From Metarhizobium sp039808465 (lineage in GTDB: Bacteria > Pseudomonadota > Alphaproteobacteria > Rhizobiales > Rhizobiaceae), in contig JBDHTA010000025.1 of the NCBI GenBank assembly GCA_039808465.1, positions 1 through 31,723 on the forward strand: 31,723 nt of DNA, read 5' to 3'. A program made the position numbers and the translations under genes. The notes under the pieces are model-generated. The model searched no databases, was not told the DNA's origin, and worked only from the letters and a program-made list of their open reading frames with translations. Positions 1 through 7,547 of the stretch are shown here, in pieces (the stretch's first letter is position 1; each line of letters opens with the position of its first letter).

Positions 1-135
1 CAGCGCCCAGTAATCGTCGCCGACGGCGCGTTGCGCGAGGATGTAGCCATCGCAAAACAGCAGACCTGCCACGCGAAAACTGAAAAGCTGCGGCTTGCGG
101 TCGAGCCGGATCATGTGGCGCTCAGGCTCACTCAT
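1..135 (-). CDS. NUDIX hydrolase, N-terminal fragment (runs off window)
   Basis: Reading the minus strand from an ATG at 133-135, 45 codons run to the window edge without a stop. The N-terminus (MSEPERHMIRLDRKP, then FSFRVAGLLFCDGYILAQR and a DDYWAL ending) has the pattern of the first beta strands of a NUDIX hydrolase, where WAL is usually followed by PGG of the Nudix box. The box itself lies outside the window, so catalytic residues and substrate cannot be judged. The start overlaps the ruvB stop by 8 bp, so it is probably translated as the last visible gene of the ruvCAB operon. The family call is inferred from a short fragment. Confidence 0.6.
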   Translation of the reverse strand, partial: MSEPERHMIRLDRKPQLFSFRVAGLLFCDGYILAQRAVGDDYWAL

Positions 136-1168
136 CGTTCAGCCCCAGCCGGAACTGCGCCGCCTCCAGATCCTTCGGCGGCTGCATGCCGAGGTGCTTC
201 CAGGCATTCGCCGTCAGCACGCGCCCGCGGGGCGTGCGCTGGATCAGCCCCTGCTGGATCATGTAGGGCTCGATGATATCCTCGATGGCGTCGCGCGGTT
301 CGGACAGTCCCGCCGCGATGGTTTCGATCCCGACGGGACCGCCGCCGAAATTCACCGCGATCATCTTGAGGTAACGGTTGTCGAGCTGGTCGAGGCCGAT
401 ATTGTCGACCAAGAGCCGGGTCAGCGCCTCGTCGGCGATCTCGCGGGTCACCGCTTCGGCCCGCGCCACTTCCGCGAAATCGCGCACACGCCGGAGCAGA
501 CGGCCCGCGATGCGCGGCGTGCCGCGCGCCCGCCTTGCGATCTCGCGCGCGCCGCCATCGGCCATCGGCAGGTTCATCAGCCGCGCCCCGCGCCGCACGA
601 TCAGCTCCAGCTCGTCGACGGTGTAGAAGCTGAGCCGCACCGGAATGCCGAAACGGTCGCGCAGCGGCGTCGTCAGCAGGCCGAGTCGGGTGGTGGCGGC
701 GACGAGGGTGAATTTCGACAGGTCGATCTTGACCGAGCGCGCCGCAGGCCCCTCGCCGATGATGAGGTCGAGCTGGAAATCCTCCATCGCCGGATAGAGG
801 ATTTCCTCCACCGCCGGGTTGAGCCGGTGGATTTCATCGATGAACAGCACGTCGCGCTCTTCGAGATTGGTCAAGAGCGCCGCCAGATCCCCCGCCTTGG
901 CGATGACGGGGCCGGAGGTGGAGCGGAAATTGACGCCGAGTTCCTTGGCCATGATCTGCGCCAGCGTCGTCTTGCCGAGGCCGGGCGGGCCGACGAACAG
1001 CACATGGTCCAGCGCCTCGCCACGGTTCTTCGCCGCCTCGATGAACACTTTCAGGTTGGCGCGGGCTTCCGCCTGGCCCGTAAAATCGTCCAGCGTCTGC
1101 GGGCGCAGCGCCGTATCCAGATCCTCGCCGCGTTTTTCCGGCGAAACAAGGCGGTCTGCATCACTCAT
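128..1168 (-). CDS. ruvB: Holliday junction branch-migration ATPase RuvB
   Basis: RuvB is the hexameric AAA+ motor that pumps DNA through the RuvA-bound Holliday junction. The 346-residue product has the usual family length. Walker A (GPPGLGKTT) is at about residues 60-68 and Walker B (FIDEIH) at about 109-114. A sensor-type VAATTR and the LRDRFG arginine-finger region follow, and the C-terminal winged-helix domain contains the GGPVGIETIAA stretch. It lies downstream of ruvC and ruvA on the same strand with a 106-bp gap after ruvA, which is wider than the ruvC-ruvA spacing, so an internal promoter is possible. Its stop overlaps the start of a NUDIX gene. Assignment is certain. Confidence 0.98.
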   Translation of the reverse strand: MSDADRLVSPEKRGEDLDTALRPQTLDDFTGQAEARANLKVFIEAAKNRGEALDHVLFVGPPGLGKTTLAQIMAKELGVNFRSTSGPVIAKAGDLAALLTNLEERDVLFIDEIHRLNPAVEEILYPAMEDFQLDLIIGEGPAARSVKIDLSKFTLVAATTRLGLLTTPLRDRFGIPVRLSFYTVDELELIVRRGARLMNLPMADGGAREIARRARGTPRIAGRLLRRVRDFAEVARAEAVTREIADEALTRLLVDNIGLDQLDNRYLKMIAVNFGGGPVGIETIAAGLSEPRDAIEDIIEPYMIQQGLIQRTPRGRVLTANAWKHLGMQPPKDLEAAQFRLGLNDE

Positions 1169-1274
1169 GTATCATCTTTCCTGACGGTCGCAGGCCCGTG
1201 CATAGCAAAAGCGGGCATGGAAGCAAAACGCCTTTCACGCCCAGCCGCCGCATTGGCGTCTGCGCGGCCCGGCT

Positions 1275-1892
1275 TTACCGCGCCAGTTCCTTCAATCCGA
1301 GCCGGATCAGTTTGGCGCTATCGGCCCCCTCGCCCGCCGTCTTCAGCGCCGCCGCAACCGCATTGGCGGCCTGATCACGGGAATAGCCGAGATTGGTGAG
1401 CGCCGACACCGCATCGGCAACCGGCGCGGAGGCCACGCCCTCGCCAAGTTCCTGCTTGAAGCCGATGGTCTGCGCCGCCTCGCCCGCGAAGGCCGGGGCC
1501 TTGTTCTTCAATTCGGTGACGATGCGGGTCGCGACCTTCGGCCCGACGCCCGGCGCGCGCGAAACGGAGGCCTTGTCCTGGAGCGCGATCGCATTGGCAA
1601 GCTCGGAAGGCGTCAGCGTCGACAGGATCGCCAGCGCCACCCGGGAGCCGACTCCCTGCACGCTTTGCAACAGGTTGAACCATTCCCGCTCCAGCGCGGT
1701 GAGGAAGCCGAACAGCTTGAACTGATCCTCGCGCACATAGGTTTCGATGAACAACACCACCGCCTCGCCCGCCGAGCCGATGCGCGACAGCGTGCGGCTG
1801 GAGCAATGGGCGACGTAGCAGACGCCATGCACATCGACCAGCACATGATCGTCGCCGATCTCCTCGATCACGCCCTTGAGTTTGCCGATCAT
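1275..1892 (-). CDS. ruvA: Holliday junction DNA-binding protein RuvA
   Basis: RuvA forms the tetramer that holds the four-way junction flat and loads RuvB. I place the start at the ATG at 1890-1892 (MIGKLKGVIEEIGDDHV), giving 205 residues, the usual length. The same frame stays open further upstream but would add 40 residues that do not look like RuvA and would run into ruvC. The OB-fold domain is N-terminal. Two helix-hairpin-helix motifs follow (QGVGSRVALAIL near residue 75 and APGVGPKVATRIV near 110). The C-terminal domain III, which contacts RuvB, contains NLGYSRDQAANAV. A G-rich weak ribosome site precedes the ATG. There are 25 bp between ruvC and ruvA. Confidence 0.97.
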   Translation of the reverse strand: MIGKLKGVIEEIGDDHVLVDVHGVCYVAHCSSRTLSRIGSAGEAVVLFIETYVREDQFKLFGFLTALEREWFNLLQSVQGVGSRVALAILSTLTPSELANAIALQDKASVSRAPGVGPKVATRIVTELKNKAPAFAGEAAQTIGFKQELGEGVASAPVADAVSALTNLGYSRDQAANAVAAALKTAGEGADSAKLIRLGLKELAR

Positions 1893-1917
1893 GCCCTGCC
1901 CCGCCCCCGAAAATTCA

Positions 1918-2436
1918 TCATGCGCCCGCCGCCAGCGCCGCCATGCGCATGCGCGCCCCGCCGCGATTATGCGCGTGGCAGATGGCGATCGCCAGCGCAT
2001 CGGCCGCGTCATTGCCCTTGAACACCGCCTTCGGCATCAGGATTTTCAGCATCATATGGATCTGCTGCTTCTCGCCATGGCCGACGCCGATCACCGATTT
2101 CTTCACCGCATTCGGCGCGTATTCCGAAACATGCAGGCCCGCCCGCGCAGGCGCCAGCATCGCCACCCCGCGCGCCTGGCCGAGCTTCAGCGTCGCCACC
2201 GCATCCTTGTTGACGAAGGTCTGCTCCACCGCCGCCTCGTCCGGCTGGTACTGGTGGATGACATCCGCCAGCCCGTCGTGAAGCTGGCAGAGCCGCGAGG
2301 CGAGATCGGCATCGCCATCCGACGTCACCGTGCCCGAGGCCACGAACCGCAGCGAATTGCCGAGCGCGTCGATCACCCCCCAGCCGGTGCGCCGCAAGCC
2401 GGGATCGATCCCGATGATTCGAATCGTGTTCTGCAT
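1918..2436 (-). CDS. ruvC: Crossover junction endodeoxyribonuclease RuvC
   Basis: RuvC is the Mg-dependent dimeric resolvase that cuts Holliday junctions. The chosen start is the ATG at 2434-2436 (MQNTIRIIGIDPGLRRTGWG), giving 172 residues. An in-frame upstream ATG would add 12 unlikely residues. Visible acidic catalytic positions are D11 in GIDPGL, the Glu in AAVEQTFV and the Asp pair in GNDAADALAIAICH. An AGGA-type ribosome site is 8 bp upstream. It heads the ruvCAB operon, and the upstream region contains a degenerate LexA-like box (2481-2495), consistent with the SOS control of ruvCAB known in several alphaproteobacteria. Confidence 0.97.
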   Translation of the reverse strand: MQNTIRIIGIDPGLRRTGWGVIDALGNSLRFVASGTVTSDGDADLASRLCQLHDGLADVIHQYQPDEAAVEQTFVNKDAVATLKLGQARGVAMLAPARAGLHVSEYAPNAVKKSVIGVGHGEKQQIHMMLKILMPKAVFKGNDAADALAIAICHAHNRGGARMRMAALAAGA

Positions 2437-2480
2437 GGCCAATCCTATCCCATTCCGATGCAGAAGTGCCATACAAATGT

Positions 2481-2495
2481 GAACAAATCAGAAAC
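2481..2495 (-). promoter_or_regulatory. Candidate LexA (SOS) box upstream of ruvC
   Basis: The plus strand reads GAAC-N7-AAAC, which on the minus strand is GTTT-N7-GTTC. The alphaproteobacterial LexA consensus is GTTC-N7-GTTC, so 7 of 8 fixed positions match with the right spacing. It sits 45-59 bp upstream of the ruvC ATG, where an operator would be expected. The one mismatch means it could be a weak site or chance. Confidence 0.45.
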
Positions 2496-2528
2496 ATTTC
2501 CTCACGGCAATTTTACGCCGCCGGAATT

Positions 2529-2556
2529 TTGCATCGGGGCCGCGGCACCCTACATA
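2529..2556 (+). promoter_or_regulatory. Possible promoter of the luciferase-like gene
   Basis: TTGCAT (2529-2534), a 16-bp spacer and TACATA (2551-2556) resemble a housekeeping -35/-10 pair. They lie 29 bp before the start of the downstream gene. Judged by eye only. Confidence 0.35.
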
Positions 2557-2584
2557 GGCGGCAACACTCTTGCAGGATAAGCCC

Positions 2585-3586
2585 ATGACCACCCTTTCCA
2601 TTCTCGACCTTTCGCCCGTCGCCGAAGGCAACACGATCACGCAGGCGCTCGATGAAACGCGCCGCATGGCGCAGAAAGCGGAGGCGCTGGGCTACAAACG
2701 CTTCTGGCTGGCGGAGCATCACGGCATGCCCGGCATCGCCAGCGCCGCCACCGCCGTCGTCATCGGCCATGTCGGGGCCGCGACCTCGACGATCCGCATC
2801 GGCTCGGGCGGCATCATGCTGCCCAATCATTCGCCGCTGGTGATCGCCGAGCAGTTCGGCACGCTGGCGGCGCTGTTTCCGGGGCGCGTCGATCTCGGCC
2901 TCGGCCGCGCCCCCGGCACCGACATGCGCACCGCGCAGGCGCTGCGCCGCAATCTCGACGCGGGCGCGCAAAGCTTTCCGCAGGATATTCTGGAGCTGAA
3001 GCAGTTCCTCGGCGCGCCCGCGGAAAACCAGCCGATCCTCGCCGTGCCCGGCGCCAATTCGCATGTGCCGATCTGGATTCTCGGCTCCAGCCTCTACAGC
3101 GCCCATCTGGCGGGCATGCTCGGCGCGCCCTATGCTTTCGCCTCGCATTTCGCCCCCGACATGCTGCTCGACGCGCTCGCCATCTACCGCGAGCGCTTCA
3201 CGCCCTCGGCCGAACTCGACCGCCCCTATGTGATGGCGGGCGTGATGGGCGTCGCCGCCGAAACGGATGAGGAAGCGGCTTATCTCTTCACCTCCTCGCA
3301 GCAGCAATTCGTCAACCTGCGCCGCAATATCCGCACGCAATTCCCCAGGCCCCTGCGCGACATGGACGCGTTCTGGAGCGAGCAGGAGCGCATCATGGTC
3401 GAGCACACGCTGCGCTATGCCGTCACCGGCGGGCCGGAAACGGCGGCGGACAAGCTGGATCGCTTCATCGCCGCCACGAGTGCCGACGAGGTCATCGTCT
3501 CCATGCCGATTTACGATATCGAGGCGCGGCTGCGCTCGGTGGAACTGTTCGCGGAGATCCGCGACCGGCGCAAGCAGGCGGCCTGA
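2585..3586 (+). CDS. Luciferase-like (LLM class) flavin-dependent oxidoreductase, YhbW type
   Basis: This 333-residue protein closely follows E. coli YhbW as I remember it. It has SILDLSPVAEG at the N-terminus, FWLAEHHGMPGIASAAT, the strongly conserved GGIMLPNHSPLVIAEQFGTL, the GRVDLGLGRAPG segment and SHFAPDML. These are hallmarks of the bacterial luciferase-like TIM barrel that uses reduced FMN. The natural substrate of this subfamily is not established. The ATG at 2585 is preferred because similarity begins at MTTLSILDLSP; a start 15 bp upstream is also in frame. The gene is monocistronic, divergent from ruvC, and ends at a strong hairpin shared with yebC. Confidence 0.92.
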   Translation: MTTLSILDLSPVAEGNTITQALDETRRMAQKAEALGYKRFWLAEHHGMPGIASAATAVVIGHVGAATSTIRIGSGGIMLPNHSPLVIAEQFGTLAALFPGRVDLGLGRAPGTDMRTAQALRRNLDAGAQSFPQDILELKQFLGAPAENQPILAVPGANSHVPIWILGSSLYSAHLAGMLGAPYAFASHFAPDMLLDALAIYRERFTPSAELDRPYVMAGVMGVAAETDEEAAYLFTSSQQQFVNLRRNIRTQFPRPLRDMDAFWSEQERIMVEHTLRYAVTGGPETAADKLDRFIAATSADEVIVSMPIYDIEARLRSVELFAEIRDRRKQAA

Positions 3587-3593
3587 ACGAAAA

Positions 3594-3622
3594 AAGCCCG
3601 GTCATGCGCGATGACCGGGCTT
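3594..3622. terminator. Bidirectional hairpin terminator between the LLM gene and yebC
   Basis: A perfect 12-bp stem (AAGCCCGGTCAT, 3594-3605, with ATGACCGGGCTT, 3611-3622) closes a 5-nt loop. A-rich sequence on the left and T-rich on the right let it serve both converging genes. Confidence 0.85.
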
Positions 3623-3645
3623 CTTCCTGAAACCTTGCGAAAAGA

Positions 3646-4392
3646 TCAGGCCGAGAGCCGGGCCATCACTTCGTCGGAAACCTCGAAGTTGGAATAGACG
3701 TTCTGCACGTCGTCATCGTCTTCCAGCGAGTCGATGAGCTTCATCAGCGACTGCGCCTTTTCCTCATCGACCGGAACCGTGTTCTGCGGCTTCCAGACGG
3801 CCTTGACGGTTTCGGCTTCGCCAAGGGCCGCTTCCAGCGCCTTGGAAACCTCGCCGATATCCTCGAAACCGCAGATGATGGTGTGGCCTTCCTCGTCGGT
3901 GGTCACGTCTTCGGCGCCGGCTTCGATGGCGGCTTCCATCACCGTGTCGGCATCGCCTGCGGCGAGCTTGTAGGTGATTTCGCCGACGCGGTCGAAGGAG
4001 AAGGACACCGAGCCGGTTTCGCCGAGCGCGCCGCCCGCCTTGGTGAAGATCGAGCGGACGTTGGAGGCGGTGCGGTTGCGGTTGTCGGTCAAAGCTTCCA
4101 CGATGACGGCGACGCCGCCGGGGCCGTAGCCTTCGTAGCGCACTTCGTCATAGTTTTCCGCGTCGCCGCCCTGCGCCTTCTTGATGGCGCGCTCGATATT
4201 GTCCTTCGGCATGGACTGCGCCTTGGCGTTCTGGATAGCGAGACGCAGGCGCGGGTTCATTGCGGGCTCAGGCATGCCCGTCTTGGCGGCGACGGTGATT
4301 TCGCGCGCCAGCTTGGAGAACATTTTCGACCGCACGGCATCCTGACGGCCTTTGCGGTGCATGATGTTTTTGAACTGTGAATGGCCAGCCAT
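3646..4392 (-). CDS. yebC: YebC/PmpR-family protein (TACO1 family)
   Basis: The 248-residue product starts MAGHSQFKNIMHRKGRQD, the YebC signature, and has the usual length. Typical segments are ARNDITVAAK-like AREITVAAKTG, PKDNIERAIKKAQG, YEGYGPGGVAVIVE and the C-terminal VPVDEEKAQSLMKLIDSLEDDDD. YebC proteins were first described as DNA-binding regulators; later work on the family links it to translation, relieving ribosome stalling at proline runs. Which role applies here cannot be read from sequence. An AAAGGTG ribosome site lies just upstream of the ATG. The gene is monocistronic, converges on the LLM gene and is divergent from the PNPOx-like gene. Confidence 0.97.
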   Translation of the reverse strand: MAGHSQFKNIMHRKGRQDAVRSKMFSKLAREITVAAKTGMPEPAMNPRLRLAIQNAKAQSMPKDNIERAIKKAQGGDAENYDEVRYEGYGPGGVAVIVEALTDNRNRTASNVRSIFTKAGGALGETGSVSFSFDRVGEITYKLAAGDADTVMEAAIEAGAEDVTTDEEGHTIICGFEDIGEVSKALEAALGEAETVKAVWKPQNTVPVDEEKAQSLMKLIDSLEDDDDVQNVYSNFEVSDEVMARLSA

Positions 4393-4608
4393 GGCACCTT
4401 TGATCCAGGTTCTTCTTGTGGGAATGGCGCCTTATAAAGCAATTTCCGCGATGCTGTGAAGCGGCCCCGGCCGGAATTTCGACAGGCCAAAGGCGATTTT
4501 CGCCTGTAAACGGCGATAAAATACCCTCCGGCTCCGCTGTGCCCCGAGGGAACAAATCCGCTTTCCTCCACGTTTGTCGGCGCAGGCAAACGAGAAGGGA
4601 CAAGCTTC

Positions 4609-5112
4609 ATGGCCAGTTTCACAGAAGCCCGGGAAGCCCCGGCAAACCAGCTCTGGGACGAGATCGACCGCGTGCATGCGGGCATGCTCGGCATCGAGAA
4701 TTCCGGCCTGCTGATGCAGCCCATGGCCCCGCACACCGACCGCAAGACCAACACGGTCTGGTTCTTCACCAAGACGGACGCGGAAATCGTCAAGGCCATC
4801 CGCCCCGGTTCGCGCGCCACCTTCTGCGTCATCGGCAAGGATCACGATTACCATGCCTGCCTCGCCGGGCAGATCGAAATCCGCAAGGATCCCGCCCGCA
4901 TCGACGCATTCTGGAACTCCGTCGTGGCCGCCTGGTATGAGGACGGCAAGAGCGACCCGCTGCTGACGATGCTCGCCATGCATGTCGATGACGCCGAGAT
5001 CTGGGCTTCCACCGGCAGCACGCTGAAATTCGGCTGGGAAATCGCCAAGGCCAATCTGGACGACGCAAAGACGCCCGATGTCGGCGTCAACCTGCGCCTG
5101 CGCTTTGCCTGA
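4609..5112 (+). CDS. Pyridoxamine 5'-phosphate oxidase-like general stress protein
   Basis: The 167-residue protein matches the split-barrel FMN-binding family related to general stress protein 26 (Pyrid_ox_like). Recognisable parts are an N-terminal helix ending in HAGMLG, the strand pattern LLMQPMAPH, TVWFFTKTDAEIVKAI, and the YHACLAGQIEI strand followed by an FWNSVVAAWYEDGKSDP segment typical of this group. Members bind flavin and are usually not true PdxH enzymes; the physiological reaction is unknown. GAGAAGGGACA is a good ribosome site before the ATG. The gene ends directly in a hairpin shared with the converging MBL-fold gene. Confidence 0.85.
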   Translation: MASFTEAREAPANQLWDEIDRVHAGMLGIENSGLLMQPMAPHTDRKTNTVWFFTKTDAEIVKAIRPGSRATFCVIGKDHDYHACLAGQIEIRKDPARIDAFWNSVVAAWYEDGKSDPLLTMLAMHVDDAEIWASTGSTLKFGWEIAKANLDDAKTPDVGVNLRLRFA

Positions 5113-5138
5113 GCGTTTCCGGCAAAAGCGGAAACGCT
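5112..5138. terminator. Hairpin between converging PNPOx-like and MBL-fold genes
   Basis: AGCGTTTCCG (5112-5121) pairs perfectly with CGGAAACGCT (5129-5138) around a 7-nt loop. It starts at the stop codon of the plus-strand gene and is 7 bp from the stop of the minus-strand gene. There is no long T tract. The core resembles the palindromic repeats at 9106 and 28899, so it may be a shortened copy doing terminator work. Confidence 0.6.
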
Positions 5139-5145
5139 TCAAGGC

Positions 5146-5961
5146 TCAGAAATTGCGGGGCACGTAGATCAGCGGCCGTTTCGGCAGGCTTCGCGCCGAA
5201 ACGGTCAGCACATCGGCGGGCCAGCGCATGATGTCGTAGCGCCCGTCGAACATGGCGAGAAAGCGCTGAAGCTGGCCGGGGCGGTGCATGGGCAGGATCA
5301 GCGAGGAATTCAGCCGCTTCACCACCCGGCTCATGCTGTCGGCGCCCATGGTCAGCCCGCCATCCACCGGCACCATCAGAATATCGAGGCGGCCGATTTC
5401 GGCATAATGGCCGTCGGTCAACTCGTGATGCAGGTGACCGAAATGACCGATGCACAGATCGGCCGTTTCGAAGATGAAGATGGAATTGCCGTCATGCTCC
5501 ATCGCCGCCGATCCCCAGGAGCGGATATCGGTGGTGACGTTGCGGATATAGACGTCACCGGCGACCAGATCGTGATCGGCCTTTTCGCCCGGCACGTCGC
5601 TCCAGCCCTTCAGCACGTAACGTATGCCGGGATCGGGCATCAGCGTGTAATGGGTGGAATGCGCCTTGTTCATCGTCGCGACGGTGGGCGGCTGCGGCGG
5701 CTGATAAACCCCGTTGTAATCGGTGGCGATGGTCACGCCGCCCGGCGTTTCGATGAGAAACGTCGAATGGCCGAGATAGCGGATCGTCACCGCCGCCTCT
5801 TTCGCCGCAACAGGCCTGTAGCTGGCGAAGACGGCGTTCGGCAGCGCCTGCGCGATGGCCTGGCAGCGGCTGACCGGCTGCGTGTTCTCCTGCGCCTTCG
5901 CGGGTACAAAGGATAACGTCAGTAAAACCGAAAAAACAAAGGCGAATATCCGCAGCATCAT
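5146..5961 (-). CDS. Exported metallo-beta-lactamase-fold (UlaG-like) hydrolase
   Basis: After a signal-peptide-like start (MMLRIFAFVFSVLLTLSF, then VPAKAQ as a likely cleavage site) the protein has the MBL-fold opening YLGHSTFLIETPGG with ATDYNGVY. Then come MNKAHSTHYT (a His-x-x-His in place of the usual HxHxDH), a CIGHFGHLHHEL metal-site segment, ILMVPVDGG, and ILPMH near the C-terminus. This suggests a UlaG-like MBL protein acting in the periplasm on an unknown substrate. Two adjacent ATGs (5959-5961 and 5956-5958) are possible starts; GAGAGG upstream is better spaced for the second. An in-frame upstream start would bury the signal peptide. Family call is firm, function unknown. Confidence 0.82.
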   Translation of the reverse strand: MMLRIFAFVFSVLLTLSFVPAKAQENTQPVSRCQAIAQALPNAVFASYRPVAAKEAAVTIRYLGHSTFLIETPGGVTIATDYNGVYQPPQPPTVATMNKAHSTHYTLMPDPGIRYVLKGWSDVPGEKADHDLVAGDVYIRNVTTDIRSWGSAAMEHDGNSIFIFETADLCIGHFGHLHHELTDGHYAEIGRLDILMVPVDGGLTMGADSMSRVVKRLNSSLILPMHRPGQLQRFLAMFDGRYDIMRWPADVLTVSARSLPKRPLIYVPRNF

Positions 5962-6053
5962 GCCACCTCTCGCGCCGTTTTGCGCAGGCAGCATGCGGCA
6001 GGCATGGATGCAGATCCAGCGGAAAACCCGCTGGCCCCGTCACGATCGCGTCA

Positions 6054-6878
6054 TCAGCGCCAGAAATCCGGGATGGTTTCGGCAAGGCGCGGGCCAAGCC
6101 GCAGGGGCGCGATCTTCTCGGCAAGCCCGGTGCGGTCTGAGATCTCGACGCCGACGCCGCAGATGGTCGCGGGGCCGGAGGCCGCCTCGAAACGGCCCTT
6201 CGGCATCTTCGAGATGAAGCGGTTCAGCGGCTCTTCCTTGTCCATGCCGAGCGAGGAATCGTAATCGCCGCACATGCCCGCATCCGACATATAGGCGGTG
6301 CCGCCATTGAGAATCTGGTGATCGGCCGTCGGCACATGCGTATGGGTGCCGACCACGAAGCTGGCGCGGCCATCAACGAAATGGCCGAAGCACTGCTTCT
6401 CGCTGGTGGCTTCCGCGTGGAAATCGAAGATGATGGCGTCGGCCTGTTCCTTCAGCGGCGCGTTTTCGAGAATGGCTTCCGCCGCCTTGAAGGGATCGTC
6501 CAGCTCCGGATGCATGAAGACGCGGCCCATGACATTGGCGACCAGCACGCGCGCGCCGTTGCGGGCGTAATAGAGGCCCGAGCCATGGCCCGGCGTCCCC
6601 GCCGGATAATTGGCAGGCCGCAGGAACTGGTCGTGGCGGCTGGCGAAGACCACCGCTTCCTTCTGGTCCCAGACATGGTTGCCGGTGGTCACCACATCGG
6701 CCCCGGCATTGATGGTTTCCTGAAAGATATCCTCGGTGATACCGAAGCCGCCCGCCGCATTCTCGCCATTGACGATGACGAAATCCAGCTTCAGGTCGGA
6801 AATCAGACCCGGCAGCCTGTCCCACACGGCCGTCCGCCCGCTTTTGCCGACCATATCGCCCAGAAAAAGAAGCCGCAT
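6054..6878 (-). CDS. YmdB-type metallophosphoesterase (TIGR00282 family)
   Basis: The 274-residue protein begins MRLLFLGDMVGKSGR and carries the calcineurin-like metal motifs of the YmdB family: GD(M)VG, NGENAAGGFG, GNHVWDQKE, FHAE and GTHTHVPTAD. The B. subtilis homologue hydrolyses 2',3'-cyclic nucleotides. The ATG at 6876-6878 is chosen because conserved sequence begins there and it follows the stop of the 5-formyl-THF cyclo-ligase gene by 4 bp; a longer in-frame extension lies inside that gene. The tight spacing implies one transcript with the cyclo-ligase and probably with the NUDIX gene and 6S RNA upstream. Confidence 0.93.
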   Translation of the reverse strand: MRLLFLGDMVGKSGRTAVWDRLPGLISDLKLDFVIVNGENAAGGFGITEDIFQETINAGADVVTTGNHVWDQKEAVVFASRHDQFLRPANYPAGTPGHGSGLYYARNGARVLVANVMGRVFMHPELDDPFKAAEAILENAPLKEQADAIIFDFHAEATSEKQCFGHFVDGRASFVVGTHTHVPTADHQILNGGTAYMSDAGMCGDYDSSLGMDKEEPLNRFISKMPKGRFEAASGPATICGVGVEISDRTGLAEKIAPLRLGPRLAETIPDFWR

Positions 6879-6882
6879 ACTC

Positions 6883-7485
6883 TTAAAACCCGCCTGTTGG
6901 TTCAGATTCCCGCCGGAAAATCCGGAGCCCGCTTTCGGTGAGCACGGCATCGAGGCCGATATCATGGGGCTCCGCGGGCACAGATGCCACTTCCTGGCAG
7001 TCGAAGGCAATGCCGATCAGGCGCGGATCCCGCGCTTTTTTGCGCAGGCGTTCGATGGCGCGGTCGTAATAGCCGCCGCCATAGCCGATGCGATGCCCCT
7101 TGCTGTCGAAGGCCGACAGCGGCACCAGCATGATGTCGGGATCGAGTTCGGCCGCCTCCGGCCCCGGCGCGACGGTGCCGAAGCCGTTGCCGAGCAGTTC
7201 CGTTCCCACCGTCCATTCGCGAAAGACGATGGTTTCCCTGTCGAGAATGACGGGAACACAGACGCGGGCGCCGCGCTCGTGCAGCAGCGCCATCAGCGGC
7301 CGCAGATCCGGTTCGGAGCGGATCGGCAGGAAGCCCGAGACCACCATGCCCGGCGTAAACCGCAGCTCGCCCTGCGCATGCGCGGCCATGCTCAGGCTGC
7401 CCTGCTTGCGCACTTCGGCAGGCATCGCATCGCGCGCCAAAAGCCTTTCCTTGCGCAGTTGCGCCTTTTCGTCCTTCAGCGTCAT
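6883..7485 (-). CDS. fau: 5-formyltetrahydrofolate cyclo-ligase
   Basis: This enzyme uses ATP to convert 5-formyl-THF to 5,10-methenyl-THF in one-carbon metabolism. The 200-residue product has an N-terminal basic helix (LKDEKAQLRKERLLARDAM), GFLPIRSEPDLRPL, and the C-terminal family signature RIGYGGGYYDRAIERL. The start at 7483-7485 follows an AGGGAGCGG ribosome site. The reading frame stays open for 239 codons upstream, but that part is antiparallel to the NUDIX gene and is a shadow. Its place downstream of 6S RNA and zapA repeats the well-known zapA-ssrS-ygfA arrangement of proteobacteria. Confidence 0.95.
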   Translation of the reverse strand: MTLKDEKAQLRKERLLARDAMPAEVRKQGSLSMAAHAQGELRFTPGMVVSGFLPIRSEPDLRPLMALLHERGARVCVPVILDRETIVFREWTVGTELLGNGFGTVAPGPEAAELDPDIMLVPLSAFDSKGHRIGYGGGYYDRAIERLRKKARDPRLIGIAFDCQEVASVPAEPHDIGLDAVLTESGLRIFRRESEPTGGF

Positions 7486-7547
7486 GGCCGCTCCCTGTCT
7501 TTCCGGGCCATATACCACACCCCCGGCGGATTGCCAGACAAGAAGGC

